Source: Pseudoalteromonas sp. (lineage in GTDB: Bacteria; Pseudomonadota; Gammaproteobacteria; Enterobacterales; Alteromonadaceae). Taken from it: DNA of 64,000 bases. The notes beneath the pieces are model-generated. The model did no database searches, was not told where the DNA came from, and worked only from the letters and a program-made list of their open reading frames with translations. The number at the start of each line of letters is the position of its first letter. Position 1 is the first letter of the stretch. Location: assembly GCF_018402495.1 (NCBI RefSeq), contig NZ_JAGYIU010000003.1, positions 434,001 to 498,000 of the forward strand, written 5' to 3'. Of the stretch, positions 17,557 to 27,184 are shown in pieces. Both the position numbers and the translations under genes were made by a program.

Positions 17557-19131
17557 TTGCGTCTTTCTTTTCCTTTTCAAGTTACCTTAAAATTAAGGCA
17601 GCTCATTTTGTTTTTAGCACTTTCGGCCGTTGTTATGGCGCTCGGTAGTAGCTTTTATTTTATTTATCAAGTACAAAAAGAGCAATTGATTAATTACACC
17701 CTAAAAAGTAATTACGCTTATGCAAATAAACTGGCCTCAGCAACAAATAATTTTTTAGAGTCTGCACTTCAACAGTTGGCATATTCTGCAAAAATAATAG
17801 AAGCAGATCTAGATAATAATGTATTGTTAGAGAATGAAGTAAAGCGTCTTCATTTGCAAACCAATAGCTTTAACTCAGTTGTTATTAACAAAAATGGCAT
17901 AACGGTGGCAACCTCGCCTTATTTACCGAATGTGCTCGGCGTTACATCTTCCTCTATAGGTGCACAACAAGCACTTGCAAAAAAACAGCCACTGATCAGT
18001 TACCCATATGTATCACCTGAGGGTAATTTAATTATTTTTATTACAAGCCCACTTTTTGATAAAAATAGTGAATATATCGGTTACATTGGTGGTACTTTGT
18101 ATTTAAAAGAATCTAATATTCTAAGTGAGCTATTAGAACAAGGTTATTATTCTGGTGGTTCGCACATTTATGTTGTCGATGCGAACAAAAAGCTAATTTA
18201 CCATCCCGATAGCAAACGCATTGGTGAGCAGGTCAATAATAATTCAGTGATCACTGCTGTACTAAGTGGCTCTTTAGGGAAAGAATTAGTAAAAAACAGT
18301 GAAAATGTATCTATGTTAGCAGGGTATGCCCCTGTAAAAATAGCCAACTGGGGAGTTGTTGTTCAGCGACCATTAAAAGACACACTCGCCTATTTAGATG
18401 TGTTAGGGGTTGAAATTTTTAAACGCATCACTCCCTTAGTGCTTGTTATGCTTCTGGCTACAGCTCTTTTAGCGCACTTTATTTCAAGGCCCTTAAAGCT
18501 CTTAGCTGACAGCTCACATCTATTAAATGACGAAAACAGTGCTAATAAATTAAAAGATATTAAATCATGGTATTTTGAAGCGCAGCAACTTAAAGCAGCG
18601 ATGTTAGAGGGCGTGAATATACTGCAGTCGCAAATGGGCCAATTACGCCAAGATGCACTCACCGACCCGCTGACTGGCGCGCATAACAGGCGTAGTTTAA
18701 ATATACTGCTTGAAAAACTAATGGATAAGCATATTCCGTTTGCAGTTTTGGAAATTGATATCGATTTTTTTAAACGTGTCAATGATACATTTGGTCATGA
18801 CGTGGGTGATGAAGTGTTAAAAGCACTGACCGAAGTTATACAAAAAGTATCACGTAAGCATGACATTGTTGCACGCACTGGTGGGGAAGAGTTTTTACTC
18901 GTACTACCTAATGAGGACAGCGACAGCGCGTTTGTTATTGCAGAGCGCTTACGCAAACAAGTTAAGGCAACCTCAATGCCCAAAGTGGGTCATATTACTA
19001 TATCGATTGGTATAGCCATTTGGCCGCAGCACAATGATGATATTGATCAAGTATACAAATGTGCTGACAAAGCGCTCTATCATGCAAAAGAAACGGGCCG
19101 TAATAAAACCGTCATTGCCAGCCTAAATTAA
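17557..19131 (+). CDS. Membrane-bound diguanylate cyclase with Cache-type sensor
   Basis: Makes cyclic di-GMP from GTP. A first transmembrane helix (roughly residues 12-38) leads to a periplasmic double-Cache-like sensor (about 40-280, with GGTLYLKESNILSELL and GYAPVKIANWGVVVQRP), a second helix (about 290-310), a HAMP-like linker and a C-terminal GGDEF domain. The active site reads GGEEF (about 442-446), and RKHD five residues before it is an intact RxxD inhibitory site, so feedback control by c-di-GMP is expected. The start is unsure: TTG at 17557 has AGGG about nine bases ahead; GTG at 17545 or TTG at 17536 are in frame. Confidence 0.88.
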   Translation: MRLSFPFQVTLKLRQLILFLALSAVVMALGSSFYFIYQVQKEQLINYTLKSNYAYANKLASATNNFLESALQQLAYSAKIIEADLDNNVLLENEVKRLHLQTNSFNSVVINKNGITVATSPYLPNVLGVTSSSIGAQQALAKKQPLISYPYVSPEGNLIIFITSPLFDKNSEYIGYIGGTLYLKESNILSELLEQGYYSGGSHIYVVDANKKLIYHPDSKRIGEQVNNNSVITAVLSGSLGKELVKNSENVSMLAGYAPVKIANWGVVVQRPLKDTLAYLDVLGVEIFKRITPLVLVMLLATALLAHFISRPLKLLADSSHLLNDENSANKLKDIKSWYFEAQQLKAAMLEGVNILQSQMGQLRQDALTDPLTGAHNRRSLNILLEKLMDKHIPFAVLEIDIDFFKRVNDTFGHDVGDEVLKALTEVIQKVSRKHDIVARTGGEEFLLVLPNEDSDSAFVIAERLRKQVKATSMPKVGHITISIGIAIWPQHNDDIDQVYKCADKALYHAKETGRNKTVIASLN

Positions 19132-19159
19132 ATTTTTTTAAAAAATTAATTTACCTTAA

Positions 19160-19435
19160 GTTTTATTTAAGTTTCGCCTATTTAATTCTACCTATAGATT
19201 TAATATAGGTGATGCTTTTATAAAACTAGCTCTACAACAATCATCACTAGCACTTTTTCAGCCCGCAGTTGAGACTTATCTTGGCGAAGACTTTGTGGGT
19301 ATTGGCCCCAGATTTATAGGTTTACACCGCTTTGATGGACAAAAACAATTAAAGTGGGAAGCCGGTTTTATTACTGAAATCAGCCAGTCAGAGAAAAATC
19401 ATAGCGTTAGAATGGCACTAGAATTTGAATTTTGA
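19160..19435 (+). pseudogene. Remnant of a beta-rich outer-membrane-type protein
   Basis: An open frame of 91 codons without any in-frame ATG, GTG or TTG near its beginning. The predicted peptide contains GDAFIKLALQQ, ETYLGEDFVGIGPRFIGLHRF and a C-terminus ending in Phe with alternating hydrophobic residues (RMALEFEF), as in outer-membrane beta-barrels. It looks like the C-terminal fragment of a decayed gene. The rest of 19132-19642 shows nothing else recognisable. Confidence 0.45.
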
Positions 19436-19696
19436 GCTCTTTAAACAAGTACTTAATTTATAAAGCATGCAACTTAAGTTATTTTATAAATTAAATCGCA
19501 TAAAGGGTTGACTTGATTCTGTAACTCTATATAGTGGGCTGCAGCTAGAAAGAAAGCATGATAGTTTATAAATCTCCATTTCGTTGTTGTATAAGTAATA
19601 CTTGTAGTACCGTCCTGAAGTTTTTAAGTACCATCTCATTTTTTGCTACACCGCCCATTAGGGCACAATTTAATTTTTTATATCAGGAATAATACT

Positions 19697-19906
19697 ATGT
19701 CTAACATCGTATCAGGTACAGTTAAGTGGTTCAACGAGTCTAAAGGTTTTGGTTTTATCGAGCAAGAAAACGGTCCAGACGTTTTCGCACATTTCTCAGC
19801 AATCAAAAGCGAAGGTTTCAAAACTTTAGCTGAAGGCCAACGTGTAGAGTTTACTCTTTCACAAGGTCAAAAAGGTCCTCAAGCTGATAACATCACAGCT
19901 GTATAA
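19697..19906 (+). CDS. Cold-shock-domain protein (CspA family)
   Basis: A 69-residue single cold-shock domain that binds single-stranded RNA/DNA and melts mRNA structure. RNP1 is KGFGFIEQ and RNP2 is DVFAHFSAI, with KWFNESKG at the start and a typical C-terminus ([10 protein letters not shown]). The frame is open 18 codons upstream, but the ATG at 19697 with AGGAAT ahead gives the standard Csp length. A strong terminator follows. A long 5' leader would fit csp-type control, although I did not find a clear cold-box. Confidence 0.95.
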   Translation: MSNIVSGTVKWFNESKGFGFIEQENGPDVFAHFSAIKSEGFKTLAEGQRVEFTLSQGQKGPQADNITAV

Positions 19907-19927
19907 TTTTACTTTTTAAGTAAAATG

Positions 19928-19955
19928 AAAAAAAGCGCTTAAGGCGCTTTTTTTG
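19928..19955 (+). terminator. Rho-independent terminator of the cold-shock gene
   Basis: Short GC stem AGCGC / GCGCT within flanking A-run and T-run (AAAAAAGCGC ... GCGCTTTTTTT), 20 bp after the stop codon. Confidence 0.85.
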
Positions 19956-19996
19956 TGCCTGAAATTTAAGAATACCTCCCCACCATCTGTAAATTT

Positions 19997-20158
19997 ATAC
20001 CAATTCGCTTAATTAAGCGGTCTATTTTGAGGCAGGAAAAACGGGTTGATAGCTAGGCAAAAAATTCGCTATTTAGTTGTTCTAAATGAGAATTTTTTAA
20101 CACAGATAGCGACACGTTTAGCCCCGCAAAATGATTGAGTATTATTGCGGATTGGTAT
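19997..20158. mobile_element. Short MITE-like repeat with ATACCAATYCGC ends
   Basis: About 160 bp bounded by imperfect inverted ends: ATACCAATTCGC on the left and GCGGATTGGTAT on the right. There is no coding capacity. Elements with TAATACCAATCCGC-like ends are, from memory, common between genes of marine Alteromonadales; no second copy was seen in this window. Confidence 0.55.
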
Positions 20159-20272
20159 TATTAACTATAGTCATTCTCAGATCATCTGCTATTTTTAACA
20201 TTATAAACAGTGCTATAAATTAATGGTCTCTATGGGTTTTTTGGGTTAAAGTTTATACTTAAATCACAGGAG

Positions 20273-21031
20273 GTGTTTATTTTTAAATTTACATTATTAG
20301 CGTTAGGGTTGATATTTAGCCATAATATTCAGGCTAATGAGCCTAAATTGGTTATTTATACCGAAAGCTTTGCCCCTTACAATTTTCAAGATGAAGCTGG
20401 GCAGCTAGCGGGTATTAATTATGACATAGTGAAAGAGGCTTGTGCTCGTGCCGCACTAGAGTGTGAATTTATTATGTTACCTTGGAAACGTGCTTACCAG
20501 TTAGTGCAAAATAACCCACACTCAGCCATCATTTCTTTGGCAAAAACCCAAGAACGTATTCCGCTTTTTGAATGGGTCGGACCTTTGGTATCGAGCCAAA
20601 CCTACTTTTTTAAATTAAAAACCAGCGACCATATTGTAATGGACGATATTTCACACGCTAAAAACTACTCGTTGGGCATAGTCCGAGGCGACATTTATGA
20701 AATGCTGGTGCGTCGACTCGGGTTTGTTACCGATAAAAACTTACTACTGTTTAGTGAATCAGACTCATTTATGCGATTGTTTTTTAAAAAACGCATCGAT
20801 TTAATTATTGGCTCTGACTTTACTATTGATCATCAAACTGAGCCATTTGGGTACTCTAGGGATGACTTGGTGAAGCTCAAGCAAATTCATGTGGATGAGC
20901 TTAAAGGCAACTATATTGGTTTTAATAAAGCCGCTTCACCTGTGGTAGTGAAACGCTTTAATCAAGCACTTGAGCAGCTTAAGGCTGAGTCTGGCTATGA
21001 ACCTTACATTAAACGTTATGTAAAAAATTAA
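20273..21031 (+). CDS. Periplasmic substrate-binding protein, SBP_bac_3-like (orphan)
   Basis: A 252-residue exported protein of the amino-acid-type solute-binding fold. A signal peptide (about residues 1-21, ending IQA) is followed by LVIYTESFAPYNFQDEAGQLAGINYDIVKEA, the characteristic first lobe with the ligand-binding Tyr/Phe region. No ABC permease or ATPase is adjacent, so it may be a sensor or work with a remote transporter. The start is odd: AGGAGG at 20268-20273 overlaps the GTG at 20273 by one base; an in-frame ATT at 20279 would have normal spacing. A second orphan protein of the same type is at 59304. Confidence 0.78.
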   Translation: MFIFKFTLLALGLIFSHNIQANEPKLVIYTESFAPYNFQDEAGQLAGINYDIVKEACARAALECEFIMLPWKRAYQLVQNNPHSAIISLAKTQERIPLFEWVGPLVSSQTYFFKLKTSDHIVMDDISHAKNYSLGIVRGDIYEMLVRRLGFVTDKNLLLFSESDSFMRLFFKKRIDLIIGSDFTIDHQTEPFGYSRDDLVKLKQIHVDELKGNYIGFNKAASPVVVKRFNQALEQLKAESGYEPYIKRYVKN

Positions 21032-21297
21032 GCGTTTAGACCATAAGCACAGAAAAACTGAAAAAGTTCCCGCTTAATAATGCCTATATTACCTCTTCAC
21101 AGCCATTCATTCTTGTTAACTTCGCTATATTTTACACTCTCAAGTGCCTTGTAACCTTGTAAAGGGCTAATAAGTAAATACTTCTGCAGTTACACAGTTA
21201 TTCATATTTTTTAGTGAGTGCAATGATGGCTTTGCTAGGGAATTTTTTAGGTATGAATTGTTGAGAGTTTAGAAAGTAACGGCTATAAAAACGATAA

Positions 21298-21315
21298 AAG
21301 GGCCTTGCGGCCCTT
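21298..21315 (-). terminator. Terminator of the udk-nupC operon
   Basis: On the minus strand AAGGGCC-GCAA-GGCCCTT followed by TTATCGTTTTT, about 90 bp after the nupC stop. The stem is the same as that of the aceA terminator. The rest of the 21032-21404 gap shows nothing clear. Confidence 0.8.
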
Positions 21316-21404
21316 GGTGAAGTATCGTTCAAGTCAGATAGTGCTTTAACCCCTTAAAGCGCTATCCTATTGTTTTGCAACAGAGGGATCGTCTCATTAA
21401 GTTT

Positions 21405-22628
21405 CTAAGCTAGCGAGAGGAAAAACCCAGCAATTGCTGCGCTCATAAGGTTAGCCATAGATCCTGCTAACACTGCTCTGAGCCCTAAGCGTGCGATATC
21501 CTTTCGCCGACTAGGCGCCATACCGCCTAATCCACCTAGTAAAATGGCTATCGATGATAAGTTAGCAAAGCCACACAAAGCAAAAGTAACAATTGCTTGT
21601 GTATGCGCACTTAACGTATCGCGATAATTTATAAAGTCTAAGTAAGCAACAAACTCATTTACTACTAACTTTTGACCAATAAAGCTGCCGGCTAAAATTG
21701 CCTCATTCCACGGTACACCTAATAACCATGCAACAGGGGCAAACAAGTAGCCTAAAATTTCTTGTAGCGTTAATGTTGGGTAATCAAACAACCCACCAAT
21801 ACCGCCTAACAAACCGTTTAATAAAGCAATTAATGCAACAAAAGCAAGTAGCATTGCACCTACATTAAGTGCCAACTGCATACCGTTTGACGCACCTGAT
21901 GCTGCTGCATCAATAACATTAACCGGTTTGTCGTCGCCTAAATCTATATCGGCTAAATCATCTTTAGGTGTTTCGGTCTCTGGCACTATCATTTTTGCCA
22001 TTAAGAAACCACCAGGCGCCGCCATAAAGCTGGCCGCAATTAAGTACTTAAGGTCTACACCAATAATCACGTAACCGGCCATTACAGAGCCAGCCACGGT
22101 GGCTAAGCCACCAACCATTACGGCAAACAATTCCGATTTGGTCATTGTCGCAATAAACGGTTTAACTATGAGTGGCGCTTCAGTTTGGCCAACAAAAATA
22201 TTTGCTGTGGCTGAAAGCGACTCTGTACGCGAGGTTTTCAATAGCTTTTGTAAACCACCGCCTAAAATTTTAATTATCCAATCCATAATGCCAAGGTGGT
22301 AAAGCACAGCAACAAGCGCTGAGAAAAATACAATTACTGGCAATACTTGAATGGCAAAAATAAACCCGAGTGTATCTTGCGATGCCAATGGGCCAAATAA
22401 AAAGCTTATACCATCGTTAGCAAATCCAATCACCGAAGACACGGCGCGAGACATACTCGCTAATACATTTTTTCCTGCTTCAAAAAACAGTACAAAACCG
22501 CCGATTGCAATTTGTAAAGCAAATGCAATGCCAACGGTTCTTAATTTAATTGCCTTGCGATTCGTTGAGGCTGCAAAGGCAATGCCTAGTAGCACTAGCA
22601 TGCCTACTAAGCTCATAAATGTTGTCAT
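21405..22628 (-). CDS. nupC: Concentrative nucleoside transporter, NupC/CNT family
   Basis: A 407-residue inner-membrane symporter that takes up nucleosides with protons or sodium. About nine hydrophobic segments are visible. Family blocks include [33 protein letters not shown] (substrate-binding QTEAP) and [20 protein letters not shown] in the second half. It starts 17 bp after the uridine kinase gene and shares a terminator, so import and first phosphorylation of nucleosides are co-expressed. Gene name is by family; the exact substrate range is not shown. Confidence 0.9.
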   Translation of the reverse strand: MTTFMSLVGMLVLLGIAFAASTNRKAIKLRTVGIAFALQIAIGGFVLFFEAGKNVLASMSRAVSSVIGFANDGISFLFGPLASQDTLGFIFAIQVLPVIVFFSALVAVLYHLGIMDWIIKILGGGLQKLLKTSRTESLSATANIFVGQTEAPLIVKPFIATMTKSELFAVMVGGLATVAGSVMAGYVIIGVDLKYLIAASFMAAPGGFLMAKMIVPETETPKDDLADIDLGDDKPVNVIDAAASGASNGMQLALNVGAMLLAFVALIALLNGLLGGIGGLFDYPTLTLQEILGYLFAPVAWLLGVPWNEAILAGSFIGQKLVVNEFVAYLDFINYRDTLSAHTQAIVTFALCGFANLSSIAILLGGLGGMAPSRRKDIARLGLRAVLAGSMANLMSAAIAGFFLSLA

Positions 22629-22645
22629 ACAAACGTTTCCCGTTG

Positions 22646-23275
22646 TTATTCTTGTAAAATATATTTTATTTTACTTTTTATAATATCAATCGCAACGCGA
22701 TTCATACCGCCTCGAGTCACAACTAAGTCAGCGTTATGCTTTGAAGGCTCAATAAATTGATAAAACATCGGTCTAACAGTTGCTTGATATTGCTCAACAA
22801 CAGATTGTAATGTTCTGCCTCTTTGTTCCATGTCGCGTTGCATTCGGCGCATTAAACAAATATCCAATGGTGTATCTATAAACACCTTGATATCAAATTC
22901 TTTATTAAGCGCTTTATCACTCAGTAATAAAATACCTTCTACAATGAGTATTTTAGCCGAAGCCACACGGCGCGTTTTATCGCTACGTGTATGCTGGGCA
23001 TAATCATATGTTGGTACTTTAACAGAGTGGCCATTACGAAGTTGCGTTAAATGCTCAAGCAATAGCTCGTGTTCAAATGCATCAGGATGGTCGTAATTCG
23101 TTTGCGTACGATGTGCCATCGGCAAATGCGATTGATCCTTGTAATAAGCATCTTCTTCAATAATGGCGATAGCGCCTGGTTCAAGCTCATTTACCAATTC
23201 ATTGTAAATAGTTTGGCTAAATAGAGATTTGCCTGACGCCGACGCGCCTGCAATAGCTATAATAGTTCGTGTCAC
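22646..23275 (-). CDS. udk: Uridine kinase
   Basis: Phosphorylates uridine and cytidine to the monophosphates in pyrimidine salvage. The P-loop GASASGKS is near the N-terminus, followed by [35 protein letters not shown] and [15 protein letters not shown], all in E. coli Udk order, at about 209 residues. The frame is open six codons further up (GTG at 23293), but the GTG at 23275 ([11 protein letters not shown]) has a GAG ahead and fits the family. Operon with nupC, divergent from deoB across about 190 bp. Confidence 0.93.
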   Translation of the reverse strand: MTRTIIAIAGASASGKSLFSQTIYNELVNELEPGAIAIIEEDAYYKDQSHLPMAHRTQTNYDHPDAFEHELLLEHLTQLRNGHSVKVPTYDYAQHTRSDKTRRVASAKILIVEGILLLSDKALNKEFDIKVFIDTPLDICLMRRMQRDMEQRGRTLQSVVEQYQATVRPMFYQFIEPSKHNADLVVTRGGMNRVAIDIIKSKIKYILQE

Positions 23276-23467
23276 TAAAGTTCTCACCCACACAGAAGGA
23301 TATATTGTTGGTAGATCACAATAGCAAAAAAGACACGATTAATCTCTTTTGCTTCGCTTAAGAGTGCAAATTTATAATGTTTAGGTTTTATGAAACAGGA
23401 CTTATGTCCTGTACGGAAAATTCGAAGAGCAGATAAAGTAACCACCTAGAACAGATGTGAGGTCACA

Positions 23468-24685
23468 ATGGCAAGAGCAATTATCTTAATGGCGGATAGT
23501 TTAGGAATTGGCGCAGCACCCGATGCAGATAAATTTGGTGATGTTGGTGCTAATACATTCGCACATTTACTCAAGGCATATTATGACGAGACTGGCAGTA
23601 AGCTTTCGCTTCCTAACCTTTCAAAATTAGGGTTAGTGGCTGCATGTGAAGCCGCTGGTAAAGAACCCTGTTTAGTTGCTGAGCGACATGAACCACAATG
23701 TGCATGGGGTTACGCAAAAGAGCTTTCAAGCGGTAAAGACACGCCATCGGGTCATTGGGAAATGGCAGGCGTGCCAGTGTTATTTGATTGGGGTTACTTC
23801 CCTAAAACACAGCCGAGTTTCCCACAAGAATTTGTAGACGAGTTTATTGCTCGCACTGGTATTCCGGGCATTTTAGGCAATTGCCATGCCTCAGGTACCA
23901 CGATTTTAGAGCAGCTAGGTGAAGAGCACGTAAAAACAGGTAAACCAATCTGTTACACCTCAGCTGACAGTGTGTTTCAAATAGCCGCGCATGAAGAATC
24001 ATTCGGCCTAGAGAAGCTTTATCAAGTTTGCGAAATCGCACGGGCGCTGCTTGATGAAATGAATATAGGACGAGTGATTGCGCGGCCATTTTTGGGTTCA
24101 AACAATCAAGACTTTGCCAGAACAGGTAATCGTCGTGATTATTCAGTATTACCGCCATCGCCAACATTGCTTGATGTACTTGCAAAAGACGGTGGCGAAG
24201 TGATTAGTATTGGTAAAATTTCAGATATTTATGCGCATCAAGGCATTACTCAAAAGCATAAAGCGCCAGGGTTAATGAACTTGCTAGAAAAAACCCGCGA
24301 GGTGATGGCGACTGCGCCGGATCACAGTTTGATTTTTACCAATTTAGTTGATTTTGATGAGAAGTTTGGTCATCGTCGCAACCCCATTGGCTATGCTAAA
24401 GCGCTCAAAGAGTTTGATGACTACTTACCCACTATTTTAGGGCAATTAAAGCCTGATGATTTATTAATGATCACCGCCGATCATGGCTGTGACCCGACCT
24501 TTCCAGGGTCTGAGCACACCCGCGAATATGTGCCAGTTATTGCCTATCAGCCAGGGATGAAAAATACCCCGCTGGGTGAACGCAATAGCTTTGCTGATAT
24601 CGGTCAAACACTTGCGCAATGGTTTAACTTAAAAGCGTTAGAATATGGTGATGGCTTTATTGATAAGCTGAACACAGTTAAATAA
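23468..24685 (+). CDS. deoB: Phosphopentomutase
   Basis: Interconverts (deoxy)ribose 1-phosphate and 5-phosphate in nucleoside catabolism. The 405-residue length and alkaline-phosphatase-superfamily metal sites fit: [13 protein letters not shown] at the start, [14 protein letters not shown] (the phospho-acceptor Thr loop), [12 protein letters not shown] and [26 protein letters not shown] precedes the ATG. It is followed 65 bp later by deoD, the enzyme that supplies its substrate. TGTGAGGTCACA just before the start is a tight palindrome but has the wrong spacing for a CRP site. Confidence 0.96.
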   Translation: MARAIILMADSLGIGAAPDADKFGDVGANTFAHLLKAYYDETGSKLSLPNLSKLGLVAACEAAGKEPCLVAERHEPQCAWGYAKELSSGKDTPSGHWEMAGVPVLFDWGYFPKTQPSFPQEFVDEFIARTGIPGILGNCHASGTTILEQLGEEHVKTGKPICYTSADSVFQIAAHEESFGLEKLYQVCEIARALLDEMNIGRVIARPFLGSNNQDFARTGNRRDYSVLPPSPTLLDVLAKDGGEVISIGKISDIYAHQGITQKHKAPGLMNLLEKTREVMATAPDHSLIFTNLVDFDEKFGHRRNPIGYAKALKEFDDYLPTILGQLKPDDLLMITADHGCDPTFPGSEHTREYVPVIAYQPGMKNTPLGERNSFADIGQTLAQWFNLKALEYGDGFIDKLNTVK

Positions 24686-24750
24686 CTTAAAAATACGCTC
24701 GCTATTTTTAAAGTAATAGGGCTTTTAGCCAAACAAAAGGAAAACAATCG

Positions 24751-25452
24751 ATGAGTACTCCGCATATCAGTGCAAACGTAGGTGATTTTGCCGAAACAGT
24801 ATTAATGCCAGGCGATCCGCTACGTGCACAATATATTGCTGAAAACTTTTTAGATGATGCAGTGCAAGTAACCGGCGTACGTAACATGTACGGCTTTACT
24901 GGAACATACAAAGGTAAGCCAGTGAGCATTATGGGTTCTGGCATGGGCATTCCTTCAATGTCAATTTATGCTCGTGAGCTTATAGTAAGCTTTGGCGTTA
25001 AAAATATCATTCGTATTGGTACCTGTGGTGGTATTGGTAGCGATATTAAAATTCGCGACGTAATTTTTGCACAAGGTGCAAGCACCGATTCAAACGTAAA
25101 TCGTGCCCGTGTTCGTGGTACTGACTTTGCTGCCATTGCTAACTTTGACCTACTTTTAAACGGCGTAAATGCGGCTAAAAATTTAGGTATTGATGCAAAA
25201 GTAGGTAACGTATTTACTACGGATACTTTTTATCAAGCAGACGACACATTTTATAAAGATCTAGACAAACTAGGTGTACTCGCTGTTGATATGGAAACAG
25301 CTGGCTTATACGGCGTAGCAGCAGAATACGGCGCAAAAGCAATGGCATTATTTACCGTAAGCGACCATGTGATCACCGGCGAAGCAACACCTGCAGATGA
25401 GCGTCAAACCACGTTCAACGAAATGGTTAAAATTGCCCTAGAGTCAATTTAA
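24751..25452 (+). CDS. deoD: Purine nucleoside phosphorylase, DeoD type
   Basis: Cleaves purine (deoxy)nucleosides with phosphate to free base and sugar 1-phosphate. The 233 residues start [31 protein letters not shown] (phosphate-binding region) and contain [39 protein letters not shown] (ribose-binding MExE-type) and the catalytic Asp in VSDHVITGE, standard for hexameric PNP. It follows deoB in the same direction and precedes a hairpin and a terminator. Confidence 0.96.
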   Translation: MSTPHISANVGDFAETVLMPGDPLRAQYIAENFLDDAVQVTGVRNMYGFTGTYKGKPVSIMGSGMGIPSMSIYARELIVSFGVKNIIRIGTCGGIGSDIKIRDVIFAQGASTDSNVNRARVRGTDFAAIANFDLLLNGVNAAKNLGIDAKVGNVFTTDTFYQADDTFYKDLDKLGVLAVDMETAGLYGVAAEYGAKAMALFTVSDHVITGEATPADERQTTFNEMVKIALESI

Positions 25453-25461
25453 TTAACTAAA

Positions 25462-25507
25462 TAACCTGAACTTTGGTTAAGAGATTTATTATCCAGAGTT
25501 CAGGTTA
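25462..25507. other. Long hairpin just after deoD
   Basis: A 15-bp stem TAACCTGAACTTTGG / CCAGAGTTCAGGTTA with one T-G position and a 16-nt loop, 10 bp after the deoD stop. No T-run follows, so it is not a simple terminator. It may protect the mRNA 3' end. Confidence 0.6.
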
Positions 25508-25582
25508 AATACGACAGTTCCTTGGTAACGTATTCACTAAGTTTTGGAGACACGCCCAAAGTGAAGTGAGACTAAACCCCCA

Positions 25583-25608
25583 AAGCCGCATTTTATGCGG
25601 CTTTTTTT
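25583..25608 (+). terminator. Terminator of the deoB-deoD operon
   Basis: Stem AAGCCGCAT / ATGCGGCTT, 3-nt loop, then seven T. Confidence 0.9.
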
Positions 25609-25631
25609 ATGCCTGGAACGTGCGAGCCAAG

Positions 25632-25697
25632 GGTTACGGGTTACGAGCGACGAGCAGCGAGCTAGTGTAAACAGCCTAAAACCTAAAACCTAAAACT
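25632..25697. repeat. Bipartite heptad array (copy after deoD)
   Basis: Heptads GGTTACG, GGTTACG, AGCGACG, AGCAGCG, AGCTAGT, then the spacer GTAAACAG, then CCTAAAA repeated three times. It has the same two-arm architecture as the arrays at 34690, 34896, 36630, 36802 and 59050. Confidence 0.75.
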
Positions 25698-25828
25698 TAA
25701 CCCCGGATTAAAATTAAAATAGTCTAGACATACTAGGGTAGAGTAGTATTAGGCATAATAACTATCTCAAAAGAGTAAAATTTGCTATGTTTGGTTTTAA
25801 TTGTATTTTGCGGTGGCTTTAGGAAACT

Positions 25829-26551
25829 ATGAAATTTTTATTACCCTTTTTGGCGTTTTTATTTTCCAGTGTAGCATTGAGTATTAATGCTACAGAGCCG
25901 CGAGTGCAGGCAAATACCTCAGCCATTAAACACGCCAAGGATAGCGCTGTAACTGAGCAAAAAGCGGCGCCCGAACAAGGTGAGCTCAGCACATCGGAGC
26001 TGCAAACACCACCGGTAAAAAAAGTGACAGTTGAATCAAGTAAAGCGGATGATTCTAAAGTATTCGGTAGCGAATTAACAAAGCCAGTTGAACAGCCTAA
26101 AAGTAAAATTAACAAAGCCCAAGCGATAGCAGAGGCTGAGCAAGCCTTAACGCAAGCAAAAAATGCACTTACAGAAAAACAGCGAGACAAAGCAAAACAG
26201 TCTCGAGAGTCACTTGCAGTTATAGAGCAATTGGTTAATGCTTATAACGCGCGTAACATTGAAGAATTTATACGTTTGTATGATGAAGATGTTGAGTTTT
26301 ATATTTTCCCAAATGAGCTATTATTTAAAGGTAAAAAAAAATTAATAGCGCGTTATGGTCTTATGTTTAAAAAGCTTAAATGCATACATTCATCACCTAT
26401 AAAGCGTATTGTGCATGGTGACATTGTTATCGACCATGAGTTATCAGAAACCTGCTCAACCGATGCGAACGTAATAGATAAACGCTCAGAGCTTATTTCA
26501 AGCTATCAAATTAAAGATGGCAAAGTGATTAGGGTATTATTTTTTAGGTAA
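25829..26551 (+). CDS. Exported protein with C-terminal NTF2/SnoaL-like domain
   Basis: A 240-residue protein with a signal peptide (about 1-21, ending INA), a low-complexity linker rich in Lys, Glu, Ala and Gln (about 22-130), and a C-terminal domain from VIEQLVNAYNARNIEEFIRLYDEDVEFYIFP to the end, which resembles the SnoaL/NTF2-like fold. That fold is used both by small enzymes and by binding domains, so function is not assignable. The next gene starts 9 bp later, suggesting an operon. Confidence 0.7.
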   Translation: MKFLLPFLAFLFSSVALSINATEPRVQANTSAIKHAKDSAVTEQKAAPEQGELSTSELQTPPVKKVTVESSKADDSKVFGSELTKPVEQPKSKINKAQAIAEAEQALTQAKNALTEKQRDKAKQSRESLAVIEQLVNAYNARNIEEFIRLYDEDVEFYIFPNELLFKGKKKLIARYGLMFKKLKCIHSSPIKRIVHGDIVIDHELSETCSTDANVIDKRSELISSYQIKDGKVIRVLFFR

Positions 26552-26560
26552 TTATTAATT

Positions 26561-26881
26561 ATGCAGTTAAGTGACGAGAAAAAAATTCGTGTAATGTATC
26601 GTGTAGAGCCCGGCTGTTTAGGCCCTGAGGGCGCAGGCCATATTGAAGACTTTTGTCGCTTTGCGAATAAGCATATTAAGTCACCTTATTATGCGCAATT
26701 ATTATTTTTACCCCGATTCGACAAGCAAAAAGATGAGCGGCAATACAGCGTTAAAAACCGCAATTTATCTCAAGTGCAGGCCAAAGCATATTTGAATCAT
26801 TTTGAAATTAACATAGAAGACTTTGAAGAGCAGCTCGACGAGCTGCTCACTAAAGCAATAGATTTATATTTTAAACGCTAG
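26561..26881 (+). CDS. Conserved hypothetical protein
   Basis: A 106-residue protein that I do not recognise by function. It begins MQLSDEKKIRVMYRVEPGCLGPEGAGHIEDFCRFA and ends with an acidic helix (EDFEEQLDELLTKAIDLYF). No signal peptide or membrane segment is visible, so it is probably cytoplasmic. It is 9 bp downstream of the NTF2-like gene. Its TAG stop overlaps the first two bases of a MITE, so the insertion landed exactly at the gene end. Confidence 0.65.
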   Translation: MQLSDEKKIRVMYRVEPGCLGPEGAGHIEDFCRFANKHIKSPYYAQLLFLPRFDKQKDERQYSVKNRNLSQVQAKAYLNHFEINIEDFEEQLDELLTKAIDLYFKR

Positions 26882-27176
26882 GGTCTGTTGACCTTTGCGG
26901 ATTAAAATTTGTTCAAACTAGGAGCGGTTTAATCGCGGCGTGATGTTTGTAACCTAGTGGGCTCGATAACTGCTCCTGCGTTATTCTACTGGCTTACATC
27001 CATGGTGGCAACAAAGCGTAAATCGCCCCTAGGCAGAACCCTTCGGGCAGCGCCTGTTTGGCATTGATGCTGCGTTATCACCTATTTATGGGGAATAGCC
27101 ACAACACATAGGCTCTGCCTTGCCTAAATACCAAACAGACTGCTGCAAATTTAACCTTGAAAGGTCAACAGACCCT
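26880..27176 (+). mobile_element. MITE, copy 2 (intact)
   Basis: A 297-bp non-coding element with perfect 17-bp terminal inverted repeats AGGGTCTGTTGACCTTT / AAAGGTCAACAGACCCT. Counting the element from GGGTCTG, TA is present on both sides within a CTAG context, fitting a 2-bp duplication. It lies between two convergent genes, with each stop codon within 8 bp of an element end. It is the same family as the IS-disrupted copy at 4939-6762, inverted relative to it. Confidence 0.85.
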
Positions 27177-27184
27177 AGAAATAC

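Noticed and set aside
23448..23472. CRP site at TGTGAGGTCACA before deoB
   Set aside because: The half-sites are separated by 2 bp instead of 6, and the sequence includes the ribosome-binding site and start context.
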